DNA of 64,000 nucleotides from Stutzerimonas stutzeri (GTDB lineage: Bacteria; Pseudomonadota; Gammaproteobacteria; Pseudomonadales; Pseudomonadaceae). This document shows, piece by piece, positions 9,282 through 17,955 of the stretch. The stretch spans positions 372,001 to 436,000 of the forward strand of contig NZ_CP036186.1 in the NCBI RefSeq assembly GCF_015291885.1, in the 5' to 3' direction. The translations under genes and the position numbers were made by a program. Below the pieces are notes generated by a model. The model ran no database searches, was not told the origin of the DNA, and saw nothing but the letters and a program-made list of their open reading frames with translations. The stretch's first letter is position 1. Every line of letters starts with the position of its first letter.

Positions 9282-9290
9282 TCTGGCCAT

Positions 9291-9367
9291 GTCAGAGCGC
9301 GCCAGGCGGCGTCGGCGGAACTTGCCGTACAAATCGTACTGCCTGCGTTCCGCCTCCTTGCCTGACA
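9291..9367 (+). repeat. Long imperfect hairpin between pstB and phoU
   Basis: Nested complementary arms surround a central loop: TGTCAG (9291-9296) with CTGACA (9362-9367), CAGGC (9303-9307) with GCCTG (9360-9364, overlapping alternative), GGCGGAAC (9314-9321) with GTTCCGCC (9347-9354), and GTAC (9327-9330) with GTAC (9336-9339). It may be a small repetitive element or an mRNA processing site. There is no T run, so it is not an obvious terminator. Confidence 0.45.
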
Positions 9368-9466
9368 CACTCTGCCAAAGCCCAGACGGGCTGGCGTGGT
9401 ATTCAATCTACCTGGGTGCGCTGCGCACCAGATCCGCCTAGCGGCAGTCTCCTCGGAGCGAGAACA

Positions 9467-10195
9467 ATGATCAGCAAAGATAGCCACACCCAACACATCT
9501 CCCAGCAGTTCAACGCCGAGCTCGAGGAGGTGCGCAGCCACCTGCTGGCCATGGGCGGGCTGGTGGAAAAGCAGGTCAATGACGCGGTCACCGCGCTGAT
9601 CCAGGCCGATTCGGGCCTCGCTCAGCAGGTGCGCGACGTCGATGACCAGATCAACCAGATGGAGCGCAACATCGACGAGGAGTGCGTACGCATCCTCGCC
9701 CGCCGTCAGCCGGCGGCCTCCGACCTGCGTTTGATCATCAGCATTTCCAAGTCGGTGATTGACCTCGAGCGTATTGGTGACGAGGCGACCAAGATCGCCC
9801 GCCGCGCCATCCAGTTGTGCGAGGAAGGCGAGTCGCCCAAGGGCTATGTCGAGGTGCGCCACATCGGCGACCAAGTACGCAAGATGGTGCAGGAAGCGCT
9901 GGACGCCTTTGCCCGCTTCGATGCCGACCTGGCGCTTTCGGTGGCGCAGTACGACAAGACCGTCGACCGCGAATACAAGACCGCTCTGCGCGAACTGGTC
10001 ACCTACATGATGGAAGACCCGCGCTCGATCTCCCGCGTGCTCAGCGTGATCTGGGCGCTGCGCTCGCTGGAACGTATCGGCGACCACGCACGCAACATCG
10101 CCGAACTGGTGATCTACCTGGTACGCGGCACCGACGTCCGTCACCTGGGCCTGGCGCGCATGGCCGAGGAAGTGGAAGGCTCGAACGAGCGCTGA
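9467..10195 (+). CDS. phoU: Phosphate signalling protein PhoU
   Basis: 242 residues with the two repeated three-helix PhoU domains. The metal-binding motifs are visible as DDQINQMERNIDEECVRIL in the first half and RSLERIGDHARNIAE in the second, with a matching ERIGDEATKIA in between. PhoU links Pst transport to PhoR and represses the Pho regulon when phosphate is plentiful. I used the ATG at 9467, preceded by GGAGCGAG, rather than an in-frame upstream start at 9416 that has no ribosome site. It is last in the pst cluster, 185 bases after pstB. Confidence 0.95.
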   Translation: MISKDSHTQHISQQFNAELEEVRSHLLAMGGLVEKQVNDAVTALIQADSGLAQQVRDVDDQINQMERNIDEECVRILARRQPAASDLRLIISISKSVIDLERIGDEATKIARRAIQLCEEGESPKGYVEVRHIGDQVRKMVQEALDAFARFDADLALSVAQYDKTVDREYKTALRELVTYMMEDPRSISRVLSVIWALRSLERIGDHARNIAELVIYLVRGTDVRHLGLARMAEEVEGSNER

Positions 10196-10203
10196 GCAGC
10201 CGG

Positions 10204-10388
10204 TCGTAGGCGGGCTTCACCGCTTGTCTACGTACCACTCTGGTGGGCTGAAGCCCACTCTACGAATTAGGCCCCGCATCGGGATCTGGGCTAGTCGCTG
10301 ACCGTTCACCTTTGGCTGTCTTTGGACGGTGTTCGAAGAATTGCGCTTGGGTGTCCGTCACCCTCGTAGGGTGGGCTTCAGCCCACCA
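10204..10388. repeat. Cluster of three REP-type palindromes
   Basis: Two good copies of a palindrome with core GTGGGCTTCAGCCCAC face each other: minus orientation at 10241-10266 and plus orientation at 10364-10388, the latter beginning TCGTAGG. A degenerate third copy (TCGTAGGCGGGCTTCACCGC) is at 10204-10223. The roughly 100 bases between the good copies hold nothing I recognise. The block lies between the convergent ends of phoU and the DUF3482 gene, a typical REP position. Confidence 0.75.
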
Positions 10389-10408
10389 TAAGCGCCAGCC
10401 CAACCGGC

Positions 10409-11782
10409 TCAGTTTTGCTGCAACTCAGCCTCCAGCTCATCCAGCGCGGCCTGCCGCTCCCCGTCCTGCAGGCGGGCGCCGGGGTTGAGTGAAGACCACT
10501 CGGGATGCGCGCGGCAGCGCTGCAGCGCTTCGGGCAGCTTGCCTTCGCGCCAGCCCTGATCCTGCGGCGTGGCCAGGCGGATGGCCTCGGTAGCGGCGTG
10601 CCCTCGGGTGGTAAGCACGGCGAGCAGTTGGCGTTGGCGCAGGGCGAGCAGGCGCAGCACGGCGTCGTCGACGCTCAGCTCGCGCTGACCCTTGAGTTTG
10701 CCGAGCAGGCGATTGCCATAGTGCCGTGCGGTCTGCGCGCCGCCGCCGGCGATGGCGCCGAGGAGCGCCGCGGCGCCGAGGGTGATGCCACCGACCATAA
10801 GGTCGACCCCGGCACCGGCGGCCGCGCCTGCCGCCATGCCACTACCGATCTTCACGCCCAGCTGCTTGAGGGTTTCCGGATTGAACAGGTCGTCGCCCCA
10901 ACGCCCGTCGAGCAGCGGCAGGTCGCTGGCTGCCGCCTGCTCCTTGCGAAAGGCATACAGGCGCAGCAGCGCCTCGACGCAGCGCTGCTCGCGGCTGCGC
11001 ACGGCGTCGTGTAATTCACGAATGGCGCCACGTTCCAGTTCCGGCTGTGCGGCTACGCTGCGTCGGCAGGCGGCGACATCCACCAGCAGCTCGGCGATCA
11101 ACCGCTGGCCGCTGACCAGGCGCGCCGCTGCCTGGGCTTCATGGTCCTCGATCAGCCGCTGCAGTTTGGGCCGCGCCTGTTCCAGCAGCAGCGCCAGGCT
11201 TTCGTACAGGCGCCGCTCACCATCCACCGGTGGCGCCACGCTGTCGAAGCGCACCAGCGCATGCAGGCCGAGGCGGGCCAGCGCCTGCCGCCATTCCTCC
11301 TCGCGATGCCCGGGCTGCGCGACGAAATTGAGCACGGGCAAGAGGGGCTTGCCGCAGCCGGCGAGCACCGCCAGCTCGTCCTTATACTTGGCCAGCACCG
11401 GCTCACGGGCATCGATCACGTAGAGCCCGGCGTCGCTGGCGAGCAGCTGGCGCAGCACCTTGGCTTCCTGCTCGAAGCGCTGGCGCGCCTCGCTGCCGTC
11501 GAGAAAGCGCGCGGTGCGTGCCGGGCCGTCGAGGCGTTCGCCAGGGCGCTCGACGCGCTCGAGGTAGTCGAGCAGGGCGATGGCATCTTCCAGGCCGGGT
11601 GTGTCGTACAGCTCCAGCAGTGCTTCGCCGTCCACCGACAGCCGAGCGCCTTCGACATGGCGGGTGGTGCTGGGACGGTGCGAAACCTCGCCGAAGCCTG
11701 CATCACGGGTCAGGGTGCGCAGCAGCGAGGTCTTGCCGACATTGGTGTGGCCGACCACGGCGAGCTTCAGGGCTTCAGTCAT
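10409..11782 (-). CDS. GTPase with DUF3482 domain
   Basis: 457 residues. The P-loop is GHTNVGKTSL (residues 11-20), and G3 is the DTPG of LELYDTPGLED. The expected NKxD motif is not evident; VLNFV occupies the likely place. The C-terminal half contains a Gly/Ala-rich hydrophobic segment (GSGMAAGAAAGAGVDLMVGG and following) that could insert in or contact a membrane. The ATG overlaps the stop of the upstream DUF2868 gene by eight bases, so the two are translationally coupled. Function is not known to me; an Era/dynamin-like membrane GTPase role is inference. The in-frame extension to 11887 lies inside DUF2868 and was not used. Confidence 0.85.
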   Translation of the reverse strand: MTEALKLAVVGHTNVGKTSLLRTLTRDAGFGEVSHRPSTTRHVEGARLSVDGEALLELYDTPGLEDAIALLDYLERVERPGERLDGPARTARFLDGSEARQRFEQEAKVLRQLLASDAGLYVIDAREPVLAKYKDELAVLAGCGKPLLPVLNFVAQPGHREEEWRQALARLGLHALVRFDSVAPPVDGERRLYESLALLLEQARPKLQRLIEDHEAQAAARLVSGQRLIAELLVDVAACRRSVAAQPELERGAIRELHDAVRSREQRCVEALLRLYAFRKEQAAASDLPLLDGRWGDDLFNPETLKQLGVKIGSGMAAGAAAGAGVDLMVGGITLGAAALLGAIAGGGAQTARHYGNRLLGKLKGQRELSVDDAVLRLLALRQRQLLAVLTTRGHAATEAIRLATPQDQGWREGKLPEALQRCRAHPEWSSLNPGARLQDGERQAALDELEAELQQN

Positions 11783-13169
11783 GTCCGCTCTCCAGCCAGC
11801 CAAACGGCGTCGTGTTGGAGTGGGGCAGGCCCAGGGCATCCAGCGCCTGATGCCAGTCTTCCAGGCGCGCGCTGTCCAGCGCCTCACCGGGAGGTGCCTG
11901 CAGCAGCCAGACGCGGGTCGCAGCGGCGCAGCGCGACAGCTCGCCGATCAGCGCCAGGGTGCCGCGGTCGGGTGAGCGTCGAGGATCACAGGCGATGGCC
12001 AGGCGTGCCGGAGGAAAGCGGGTGAGCTGATCGAGCAGCCGTCGGCGCCCTTCGCGAGCATCGAGGATGCCGGCATCGGCGATGTTCTTGGGCAGAGTCG
12101 GCGGCCATGGACGACTGCCATCCAGTTCGATGGCCACCAGTACGGCGCCGGCGCTGCCATCGAGCTGAGCACCTGCGGTCGGGGCGTGCAGTTGGGCGGG
12201 TGCTGCATCACTGATGCCGAGTCGCTCGCTGGGTGGCTGCAGGCGTTCGCGCAGTAGTCGATAGGCCGGTTGGCCGAGGTCGAGCCTCAGTGCCGCACGG
12301 CCGCGGCGCCAGCGCCACAGGCTGAAGCCGGCCAGCAGTAGCCGCGGCAGCAGGCCGTAGACCAGCAGCACGCCGACCAGCCAACCCGCCCAGCGTTGCC
12401 GCGCGCCCTCCAGATCGCCGCCGAGTGCGCCACTGGCGCGGATCTGCTCGGTGTCCGGCACACTGAAGCCGAGCAGTGCCGGCAGCGCGCCGAGGGCCTG
12501 GGTCAGGCCGACAAAGGCACTCTCGCCAAGGATGGTGGTTTCCCAGACGAAGCCGTAGCGCCGCGTTGCCAGCAGGGCGAGCAAGGTAAGCAGGGCGCTG
12601 GCCATCGCCAGCAGCCAGAGGCCGTGTACGCCGAGGCCCAACAGCCAGCGGCCCAGCCAATGTCGATGCAGGATGGTCAGCAAGGCCGGCGCCAGTTGTG
12701 CGGCGCGGGCATCGCGAGCGAGTTTTTCGCTGAGCCAAAGCCACAATCGTCCCAGCGCGCCGCCACTGTCGCGCGCGAAAAGCAGGCCGAGCAGCCAGCC
12801 GAGCAGGGTCAGCAGATTCAGCCCAAGAAGGCTGCCAAGCGCCCAAAACACGTTGACCGGTCGCTGCCCGTCGCCGAGGGCGGCAAAGGCCAGGCCGGCA
12901 CCGGTGAAGACCGCCAGCAGCGCCAGCACGAACGCACCCAGGCGTGCGCCCTGACGCCAGTGCTGCAACGCTTCGATCAGCCCGTCACGGCGCGCCAGCC
13001 AGAGCGCACGCCGCTCGATGAGCACTGGCAGGTCGCCGCCCTGGGCGCGGGCCTGGCGATTGGCTTCGTCATCCTCCAGTGGCCCGGCGTGTTCCTCGCG
13101 CAGGCGTACGGCTTCGGTCAGCCAGAGGCGGTCGAGTGGATTGAGGGCAGGCAACGGGAGATCGGTCAC
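11775..13169 (-). CDS. DUF2868 membrane protein
   Basis: 464 residues. A charged N-terminus of about 75 residues precedes hydrophobic segments near 77-100, 108-132, 165-195 and 275-295; the C-terminal 150 residues are soluble-looking, with VAIELDGSRPWPPTLP and a region rich in Arg and Asp. DUF2868 proteins are regularly found next to a DUF3482 GTPase, as here with an 8-base overlap, so the two probably work as one system. No catalytic motif is recognisable. It is first in the two-gene operon and runs divergently from the DUF4282 gene. Confidence 0.82.
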   Translation of the reverse strand: MTDLPLPALNPLDRLWLTEAVRLREEHAGPLEDDEANRQARAQGGDLPVLIERRALWLARRDGLIEALQHWRQGARLGAFVLALLAVFTGAGLAFAALGDGQRPVNVFWALGSLLGLNLLTLLGWLLGLLFARDSGGALGRLWLWLSEKLARDARAAQLAPALLTILHRHWLGRWLLGLGVHGLWLLAMASALLTLLALLATRRYGFVWETTILGESAFVGLTQALGALPALLGFSVPDTEQIRASGALGGDLEGARQRWAGWLVGVLLVYGLLPRLLLAGFSLWRWRRGRAALRLDLGQPAYRLLRERLQPPSERLGISDAAPAQLHAPTAGAQLDGSAGAVLVAIELDGSRPWPPTLPKNIADAGILDAREGRRRLLDQLTRFPPARLAIACDPRRSPDRGTLALIGELSRCAAATRVWLLQAPPGEALDSARLEDWHQALDALGLPHSNTTPFGWLESGHD

Positions 13170-13259
13170 GCGGCGTCTCGTGGCAAGGCGAAGACCCGAG
13201 CATACCGCCGCGGTAGGCGCGGGGGAATTGCGCTGCTGCTCGGTCTGGCCATCGTTGGG

Positions 13260-13288
13260 TTGGATGTCGCAGCCGAGGCGGCTAGAAT
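13260..13288 (+). promoter_or_regulatory. Promoter for the DUF4282 gene, with palindrome at the start site
   Basis: TTGGAT (13260-13265), a 17-base spacer and TAGAAT (13283-13288) give a good sigma-70-type promoter. The predicted start near 13295 coincides with a perfect 16-base palindrome CCCGATGATCATCGGG (13295-13310), a possible operator. A second inverted repeat, GAGGCAAGGTTGCCTC (13347-13362), lies in the roughly 100-base leader. Confidence 0.55.
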
Positions 13289-13392
13289 CCGCGCCCCGAT
13301 GATCATCGGGCGGCCTAGAGCCGTTTTATCTGCCATGGACTGGCAAGAGGCAAGGTTGCCTCGGCCAATCCTCATCCCGAAAAGGAATTCCC

Positions 13393-13629
13393 ATGAAAGA
13401 CCTGTTTTTCTTCGACGCCATGCTCACGCCGAAAATCATCACGCTGATCTACTGGCTCGGCCTGGTTTCGGTGGTCGTCGGATTTGTCGTCGCGCTGTTT
13501 TCCGGTGCAATCTGGCAGGCGCTGGGCATCCTGATTTTCGGCTCCATCGGTACGCGCGTGTGGTGCGAACTGCTGATCGTGCTATTCAAAATCCACGAAA
13601 ATCTGCAGAAGCTCGCCAACAAGGCGTAA
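13393..13629 (+). CDS. Small DUF4282 membrane protein
   Basis: 78 residues with two hydrophobic helices (about 12-35 and 41-63) and a short basic tail (KIHENLQKLANKA). This matches the DUF4282 family of small two-helix proteins of unknown function. AAAGGAA lies seven bases before the ATG. It is monocistronic, followed at once by a strong terminator, and has a leader with two inverted repeats. Confidence 0.85.
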   Translation: MKDLFFFDAMLTPKIITLIYWLGLVSVVVGFVVALFSGAIWQALGILIFGSIGTRVWCELLIVLFKIHENLQKLANKA

Positions 13630-13633
13630 TCCA

Positions 13634-13664
13634 ACGGGCGGCCCTCAGGGCCGCCCGTTTTGTT
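13634..13664 (+). terminator. Intrinsic terminator after the DUF4282 gene
   Basis: An 11-bp stem ACGGGCGGCCC (13634-13644) and GGGCCGCCCGT (13648-13658) with a 3-base loop is followed by TTTTGTTT. It lies just ahead of the convergent glpQ stop. Confidence 0.85.
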
Positions 13665-13672
13665 TGCGGTTG

Positions 13673-14788
13673 TCAGTCTGCGTTGCGCAGGCGCACGGCG
13701 ATGTCCGGCTGGTCGATGAACAGCCCATCGATACCGGCGTCGAGGAAGGCGCGAATCTCCGTTTCACTGTCGCCGCGCTCATGGCGCTGGTCGCTGCTGC
13801 GCAGGTTGGCCGGCAGGAAGGCGTTTTCCGCTCGGAAGGTGTAGGGGTGGACCTTGAGGCCCACGGCGTGGGCGGCGGCGACGAAGCCGGTCGGCGCTCC
13901 GAGGTTGCCGTTGGCATCACGCGGGATGATGTAGCTCTTCTCCGGACCGACGCCGGCGGCGTAGCGGGAGATGGCCTTGAGCCCGGCGGGCGTCGCCATC
14001 TGCGCGTAGGTCAGCTTGCTGCCGCGCACCTGCTGGTCATACGGCTGACCTGAGCTGAACAGCTGCACCAGGCGCAGCTGGGTCAGGCGGCTGAGGGTCT
14101 TGAGGTTGTCCACCTCGAACGACTGGATATACACCGGCGCCTGCCGCCCGACGTAGCCGTTGCGGGTGAGGATGCGCACCAGCGGCTTCTCCATGGCCAG
14201 GCCGAGCTGCTGGAAGTGGGTCGGGTGCTTGGTTTCCGGATACAGACCGATGCGCCGGCCCTGGCTGAGCTGCAGGGTTTTCACCAGATCGATGATCTCC
14301 TGCAGGGTCGGAATCTCCAGGCTGCCGTCGAGGCGCGCGTTGCCTGGGCGGATATCCGGGATGCGCTCGATGGCGCGCAGAGTCTTCAGTTCGGCGAGGG
14401 TGAAATCTTCGCTGAACCAGCCGGTGAGGGTGACGCCATCGACCTGCTGGGTGCGCTTGCGATCGGCAAACTCGGGGCGCTGCGAGACGTCGGTGGTCAG
14501 GCCCAGTTCGTTGTCGTGTCGGGCGACGATCTGGCCGTCGCGGGTCATCACCAGGTCCGGCTCGATATAGTCGGCGCCCTGGAAAACGGCCAGCGCATAG
14601 GCGGCCAGGGTGTGCTCCGGCAGGTAGCCGCTGGCGCCGCGGTGGGCGATCACCAGCGGGGTCGGCTCACCGCGCGCGGCCTGGTGTTTCGCGGCGTGTT
14701 CATCCGCCGCAGCGAAGCCGGCCAGTGGAAGCAGCAGGGTGCAGGCGGTGAGCCAGCGGCGAAGGGGAGCGGTGGTCTTGCGGGCCAT
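13673..14788 (-). CDS. glpQ: Periplasmic glycerophosphodiester phosphodiesterase
   Basis: 371 residues with a signal peptide (LLPLAGFAAADE). The GDPD signature is VIAHRGASGYLPEHT near residue 45, followed by YIEPDLVMTRDG and HDNELGLTTDV, which supply the metal-binding Glu/Asp and catalytic His; LYPETKHP is the conserved beta-strand motif. It releases glycerol-3-phosphate from deacylated phospholipids and so feeds phosphate supply, in keeping with the nearby pst cluster. A regulator site was not confirmed in its leader. Confidence 0.92.
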   Translation of the reverse strand: MARKTTAPLRRWLTACTLLLPLAGFAAADEHAAKHQAARGEPTPLVIAHRGASGYLPEHTLAAYALAVFQGADYIEPDLVMTRDGQIVARHDNELGLTTDVSQRPEFADRKRTQQVDGVTLTGWFSEDFTLAELKTLRAIERIPDIRPGNARLDGSLEIPTLQEIIDLVKTLQLSQGRRIGLYPETKHPTHFQQLGLAMEKPLVRILTRNGYVGRQAPVYIQSFEVDNLKTLSRLTQLRLVQLFSSGQPYDQQVRGSKLTYAQMATPAGLKAISRYAAGVGPEKSYIIPRDANGNLGAPTGFVAAAHAVGLKVHPYTFRAENAFLPANLRSSDQRHERGDSETEIRAFLDAGIDGLFIDQPDIAVRLRNAD

Positions 14789-14921
14789 TTCGGCATCTCC
14801 TCGGTTTGGATGTCACAGCCTGAGGTACTTGCATGACCGGACTTTGACGCTGCGGTGCGGCTTGTATTGCAAAGCGATGAAGCCGACGAACGGCTGGCAG
14901 CTTCGGCAAACTGCATCGCTC

Positions 14922-14930
14922 TGCTATTCT
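14922..14930 (+). promoter_or_regulatory. Extended -10 promoter of folA
   Basis: TGC directly followed by TATTCT (14925-14930) forms an extended -10 element. Seven bases separate it from the folA ATG at 14938, so the predicted start of transcription falls on or next to the start codon. No recognisable -35 or ribosome site is present. Confidence 0.5.
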
Positions 14931-14937
14931 CGCCGCC

Positions 14938-15456
14938 ATGAATCAGACCCGCCTTCCCCTCGCTATGATCGCCGCCCTCGCGCAGAACCGCGTGATCGGC
15001 CTCGACAACATCATGCCCTGGCACCTGCCCGCCGATCTCAAGCATTTCAAGGCCATGACCCTCGGCAAACCGATCATCATGGGCCGCAAGACCTGGGATT
15101 CGCTCGGCCGTCCGCTGCCGGGGCGGCTCAACCTGGTGGTCAGTCGCCAGGCGGATCTGCAGCTCGACGGCGCGGAAACCTTCACCGACCTAGATGCCGC
15201 GCTGGTGCGTGCCGAGCAGTGGGCGCGTGAGCAGGGCGTCGACGAGCTGATGCTGATCGGCGGTGCGCAGCTGTACTCCCAGGCGCTGGGGCAGGCGCAG
15301 CGGCTGTACCTCACGCGAATCGATGCCGCTCCCGAAGGCGATGCGTTCTTTCCAGAATTCGACGAAGCTGAGTGGCAGTGCGTCGAAAGTCAGCCACATC
15401 CGGCTGAGGGCGAGGCACCAGCCTACCGTTTCGAAACCTGGCAAAAACAGAGCTGA
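14938..15456 (+). CDS. folA: Dihydrofolate reductase
   Basis: 172 residues, the normal DHFR length. IAALAQNRVIGLDNIMPWHLP at the N-terminus has the Met20-type loop and conserved Trp, DLKHFKAMTLGKPIIMGRKT has the substrate Asp/Phe and NADPH-binding residues, and ELMLIGGAQLY has the conserved Gly-Gly pair. It reduces dihydrofolate to tetrahydrofolate with NADPH. No Shine-Dalgarno sequence precedes the ATG; the promoter position suggests leaderless mRNA. It is divergent from glpQ. Confidence 0.95.
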   Translation: MNQTRLPLAMIAALAQNRVIGLDNIMPWHLPADLKHFKAMTLGKPIIMGRKTWDSLGRPLPGRLNLVVSRQADLQLDGAETFTDLDAALVRAEQWAREQGVDELMLIGGAQLYSQALGQAQRLYLTRIDAAPEGDAFFPEFDEAEWQCVESQPHPAEGEAPAYRFETWQKQS

Positions 15457-15543
15457 CCGGCACCCTCTTCGCTTGATCGGCGCCAAATCTTTCGCGGGCC
15501 GCAGCTTCTATGCTGGCCCGTCGCTGTCGTAACGAGAAATCTC

Positions 15544-16191
15544 ATGCAACCTGACAAATCCGACGCCCCGGAAGCCGAGCGCGTTGCCGCGATCTTCGTC
15601 CGCCACCCGTTGTGGGAGGACGGCCTGGCCCTGCTCACGGGCACCGCGCTGGTCGCCCTTGGCATTGCCTTCTACAGCCATGCCGGGCTGCTGACCGGCG
15701 GCACCGTGGGCCTGGCGTTCCTGCTGAAGTACCTGGCCGGCTGGTCGTTCGGCCCAGTGTTCTTCCTGCTCAACCTGCCGTTCTACGCGCTGGCGATCTG
15801 GCGCATGGGGTGGCAGTTCACCCTGCGCACCGTCTGCGCGGTGGGGCTGGTCTCGCTGTTCGCCGAACTGACCCCGCAGTGGGTGCGCTTCGTCGAGCTG
15901 AATGTGGTCTACGCCGCTGTGTTCGGCGGGTTCGCCATCGGCATCGGCCTGCTGATCCTGTTCCGCCATCGCGCCAGTCTTGGTGGGGTGAACATCCTCG
16001 CGCTGTTCCTGCAGGAGCGTTTCGGCCTGCGCGCCGGCACCTTCCAGATGGGCATCGACGCGCTGATCGTCATGGCCGCGGTATTCGTGGTTCCGGTGGA
16101 CAAGGTGCTGCTGTCGGTGCTCGGCGCCGTGGCGCTGAATCTGGTGCTGGCGATCAATCACCGCGCCGATCGCTACATGGGCGTCAGCTGA
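15544..16191 (+). CDS. YitT family membrane protein
   Basis: 215 residues with five to six hydrophobic helices. The segment ALGIAFYSHAGLLTGGTVGLAF is the conserved first part of YitT/DUF161 proteins, and FRHRASLGGVNILALFLQER is the second conserved loop. Transport activity is suspected for the family but the substrate is unknown. It ends eight bases inside the convergent phosphodiesterase gene. Confidence 0.87.
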   Translation: MQPDKSDAPEAERVAAIFVRHPLWEDGLALLTGTALVALGIAFYSHAGLLTGGTVGLAFLLKYLAGWSFGPVFFLLNLPFYALAIWRMGWQFTLRTVCAVGLVSLFAELTPQWVRFVELNVVYAAVFGGFAIGIGLLILFRHRASLGGVNILALFLQERFGLRAGTFQMGIDALIVMAAVFVVPVDKVLLSVLGAVALNLVLAINHRADRYMGVS

Positions 16192-16639
16192 GGCTGATCA
16201 GCTCCACCTGCGCCTGGCCGTCGTTCAGCTCCAGCAGTGCCAGGCTGATCGGCAGGCTGAAGCGTCGCGGACCGGCGCTGCCCGGGTTCACGTAGAGCAC
16301 GCCATCGCGCCGCTCGACCTTCGGTTTGTGCGAGTGGCCGGCGATCACCACGTCGACGCCGGCGGCGAGCGGGTCGATATCCAGCTGCTTGAGGTCGTGC
16401 AGCACGTGCAGGGTGAGACCCCCGATGCGCAGGTCGAGGCGTTCGGGCAGCACCTGCGCCCAGTCGGCCGTATCGATATTGCCGCGGATCGCCTCCAGCG
16501 GCGCGATGGCGCGCAGCCCGTCGAGCACCTGCGGTTTGCCGATATCGCCGGCGTGAATGATCTGTGCGCAGCCCTGCAGTGCCGCCACCGCCTCGGGGCG
16601 GAGCAGGCCGTGGGTGTCGGAGATCAGGCCGATGCGCAT
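16184..16639 (-). CDS. YfcE/MJ0936-type metallophosphoesterase
   Basis: 151 residues. The metal ligands of the calcineurin-like fold are in order: SDTHG (residues 7-11), GDIGK, RGNID, and GHSHKP near residue 101, with [10 protein letters not shown] following. Proteins of this size are phosphodiesterases of unknown natural substrate. AAGGGA lies in front of the ATG. It converges with the YitT gene (8-base overlap) and diverges from the FAD oxidoreductase. Confidence 0.9.
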   Translation of the reverse strand: MRIGLISDTHGLLRPEAVAALQGCAQIIHAGDIGKPQVLDGLRAIAPLEAIRGNIDTADWAQVLPERLDLRIGGLTLHVLHDLKQLDIDPLAAGVDVVIAGHSHKPKVERRDGVLYVNPGSAGPRRFSLPISLALLELNDGQAQVELISLS

Positions 16640-16736
16640 GCCGGTGTTCCCTTTAACTGCTTCGTCAGGTCATCCGACCCTTGGCCGACCGCTGTGGTTG
16701 CGGCAGGCTTGGGCTGTTCGGGTCGAGGAGTCTGGC

Positions 16737-17855
16737 ATGGATCGGGTGGATTGCGTGGTGGTGGGTGCGGGAGTGGTCGGGCTGGCGGTGGCGCGTGCGC
16801 TGGCGCTGGCCGGTCGCGAGGTGCTGATACTGGAAGCCGAGGCGGCCTTTGGCACCGCCACCAGCGCGCGCAACAGCGAAGTCATCCACGCCGGCATCTA
16901 CTACCCGCAGGGCTCGCTCAAGGGCCGGCTGTGCGTCGCCGGGCGCCGTCAGCTCTACGATTTCTGCGCCAGCCACGGTGTGGCCCATCGACGTTGCGGC
17001 AAGCTGATCGTCGCCACCGACGAGGCCCAGATCGCGGCGCTGGAGCAATTGCGGCGGCACGCGCTGGCCAATGGGGTCGATGACCTGCAGTACCTCGATG
17101 GGCACGAGGTACTGGCGCTGGAGCCGGAGTTGCAGGCGGTGGCAGGGCTGCTCTCGCCGAGTACCGGCATCATCGACAGCCACGCGCTGATGCTGGCACT
17201 GCTGGGCGATGCCGAGCGCAACGACGCGGTGCTGGCACTGAACGCGCCGGTAACGGCGATCACGGTTGGCAGCACGGGCTTGCAGGTCGAGGTGGGCGGC
17301 GCCGATCCGTTGCAGCTGCTGGCCCGTACCGTGGTGAATTGCGCCGGGCATGGTGCGCCCATCCTCGCCGCGCACACCGCCGGGTTGGACCCAGCCGCAC
17401 GGCCGCGGCAGTTCTTCGCCAAGGGCAGCTACTTCAGCCTGAGCGGGCGCACGCCGTTTCGCCATCTGGTCTATCCGCTGCCCGAGCCCGGCGGCCTCGG
17501 CGTGCACCTGACCCTGGATCTGGCCGGGCAGGCCCGTTTCGGCCCGGACGTGCAGTGGGTGGAGGATCTGGATTACCGCATCGAGCCGGAACGGGCCGAG
17601 GGCTTCTATGCCGCGATCCGCCGTTATTGGCCGGCGTTGCCGGACGCTTCGTTGCAACCGGCCTACACAGGCATCCGCCCGAAGATCAGCGGCCCCGCCG
17701 AGGCGGCCGCGGACTTTCGCATCGATGGCCCGGCGCAGCACGGCGTCGCCGGGCTGGTGAACCTGTTCGGCATCGAATCGCCGGGCCTGACTGCCTGCCT
17801 GGCGATTGCCGAACACGTCCTTGGGCTGCTCGAGCCCACGGCATTGGCAACCTGA
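16737..17855 (+). CDS. FAD-dependent oxidoreductase, L-2-hydroxyglutarate oxidase-like
   Basis: 372 residues. The dinucleotide-binding motif [20 protein letters not shown] begins at residue about 7, and [20 protein letters not shown] is the conserved follow-up of the L-2-hydroxyglutarate oxidase/LhgO group of DAO proteins; the C-terminus has [18 protein letters not shown]. The likely reaction is FAD-dependent oxidation of a 2-hydroxy acid, but the exact substrate is inference. I used ATG 16737, preceded by GAGGAG, over an in-frame upstream start at 16557 inside the neighbouring gene. Confidence 0.85.
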   Translation: MDRVDCVVVGAGVVGLAVARALALAGREVLILEAEAAFGTATSARNSEVIHAGIYYPQGSLKGRLCVAGRRQLYDFCASHGVAHRRCGKLIVATDEAQIAALEQLRRHALANGVDDLQYLDGHEVLALEPELQAVAGLLSPSTGIIDSHALMLALLGDAERNDAVLALNAPVTAITVGSTGLQVEVGGADPLQLLARTVVNCAGHGAPILAAHTAGLDPAARPRQFFAKGSYFSLSGRTPFRHLVYPLPEPGGLGVHLTLDLAGQARFGPDVQWVEDLDYRIEPERAEGFYAAIRRYWPALPDASLQPAYTGIRPKISGPAEAAADFRIDGPAQHGVAGLVNLFGIESPGLTACLAIAEHVLGLLEPTALAT

Positions 17856-17955
17856 TCACGGGCTGTCGCCCCCCACGTTGCGGCCCGTCCAGGCGGGTAG
17901 CACACTGCAACCCGCCGCGATCGGACGGCTCACTCACCGGCAAAAAGGAATGTGC

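Noticed and set aside
5562..9368. A 1268-codon open frame on the minus strand opposite the pst genes
   Set aside because: It is antisense to pstC, pstA and pstB, which have complete conserved motifs. Its product is His/Gln/Arg-rich low-complexity sequence, as expected from high-GC codon bias.
14789..14860. Possible Pho box upstream of glpQ
   Set aside because: CGGTCAT and CTGTGAC-like words occur on the minus strand, but their spacing is not a multiple of 11 and the middle repeat is poor.
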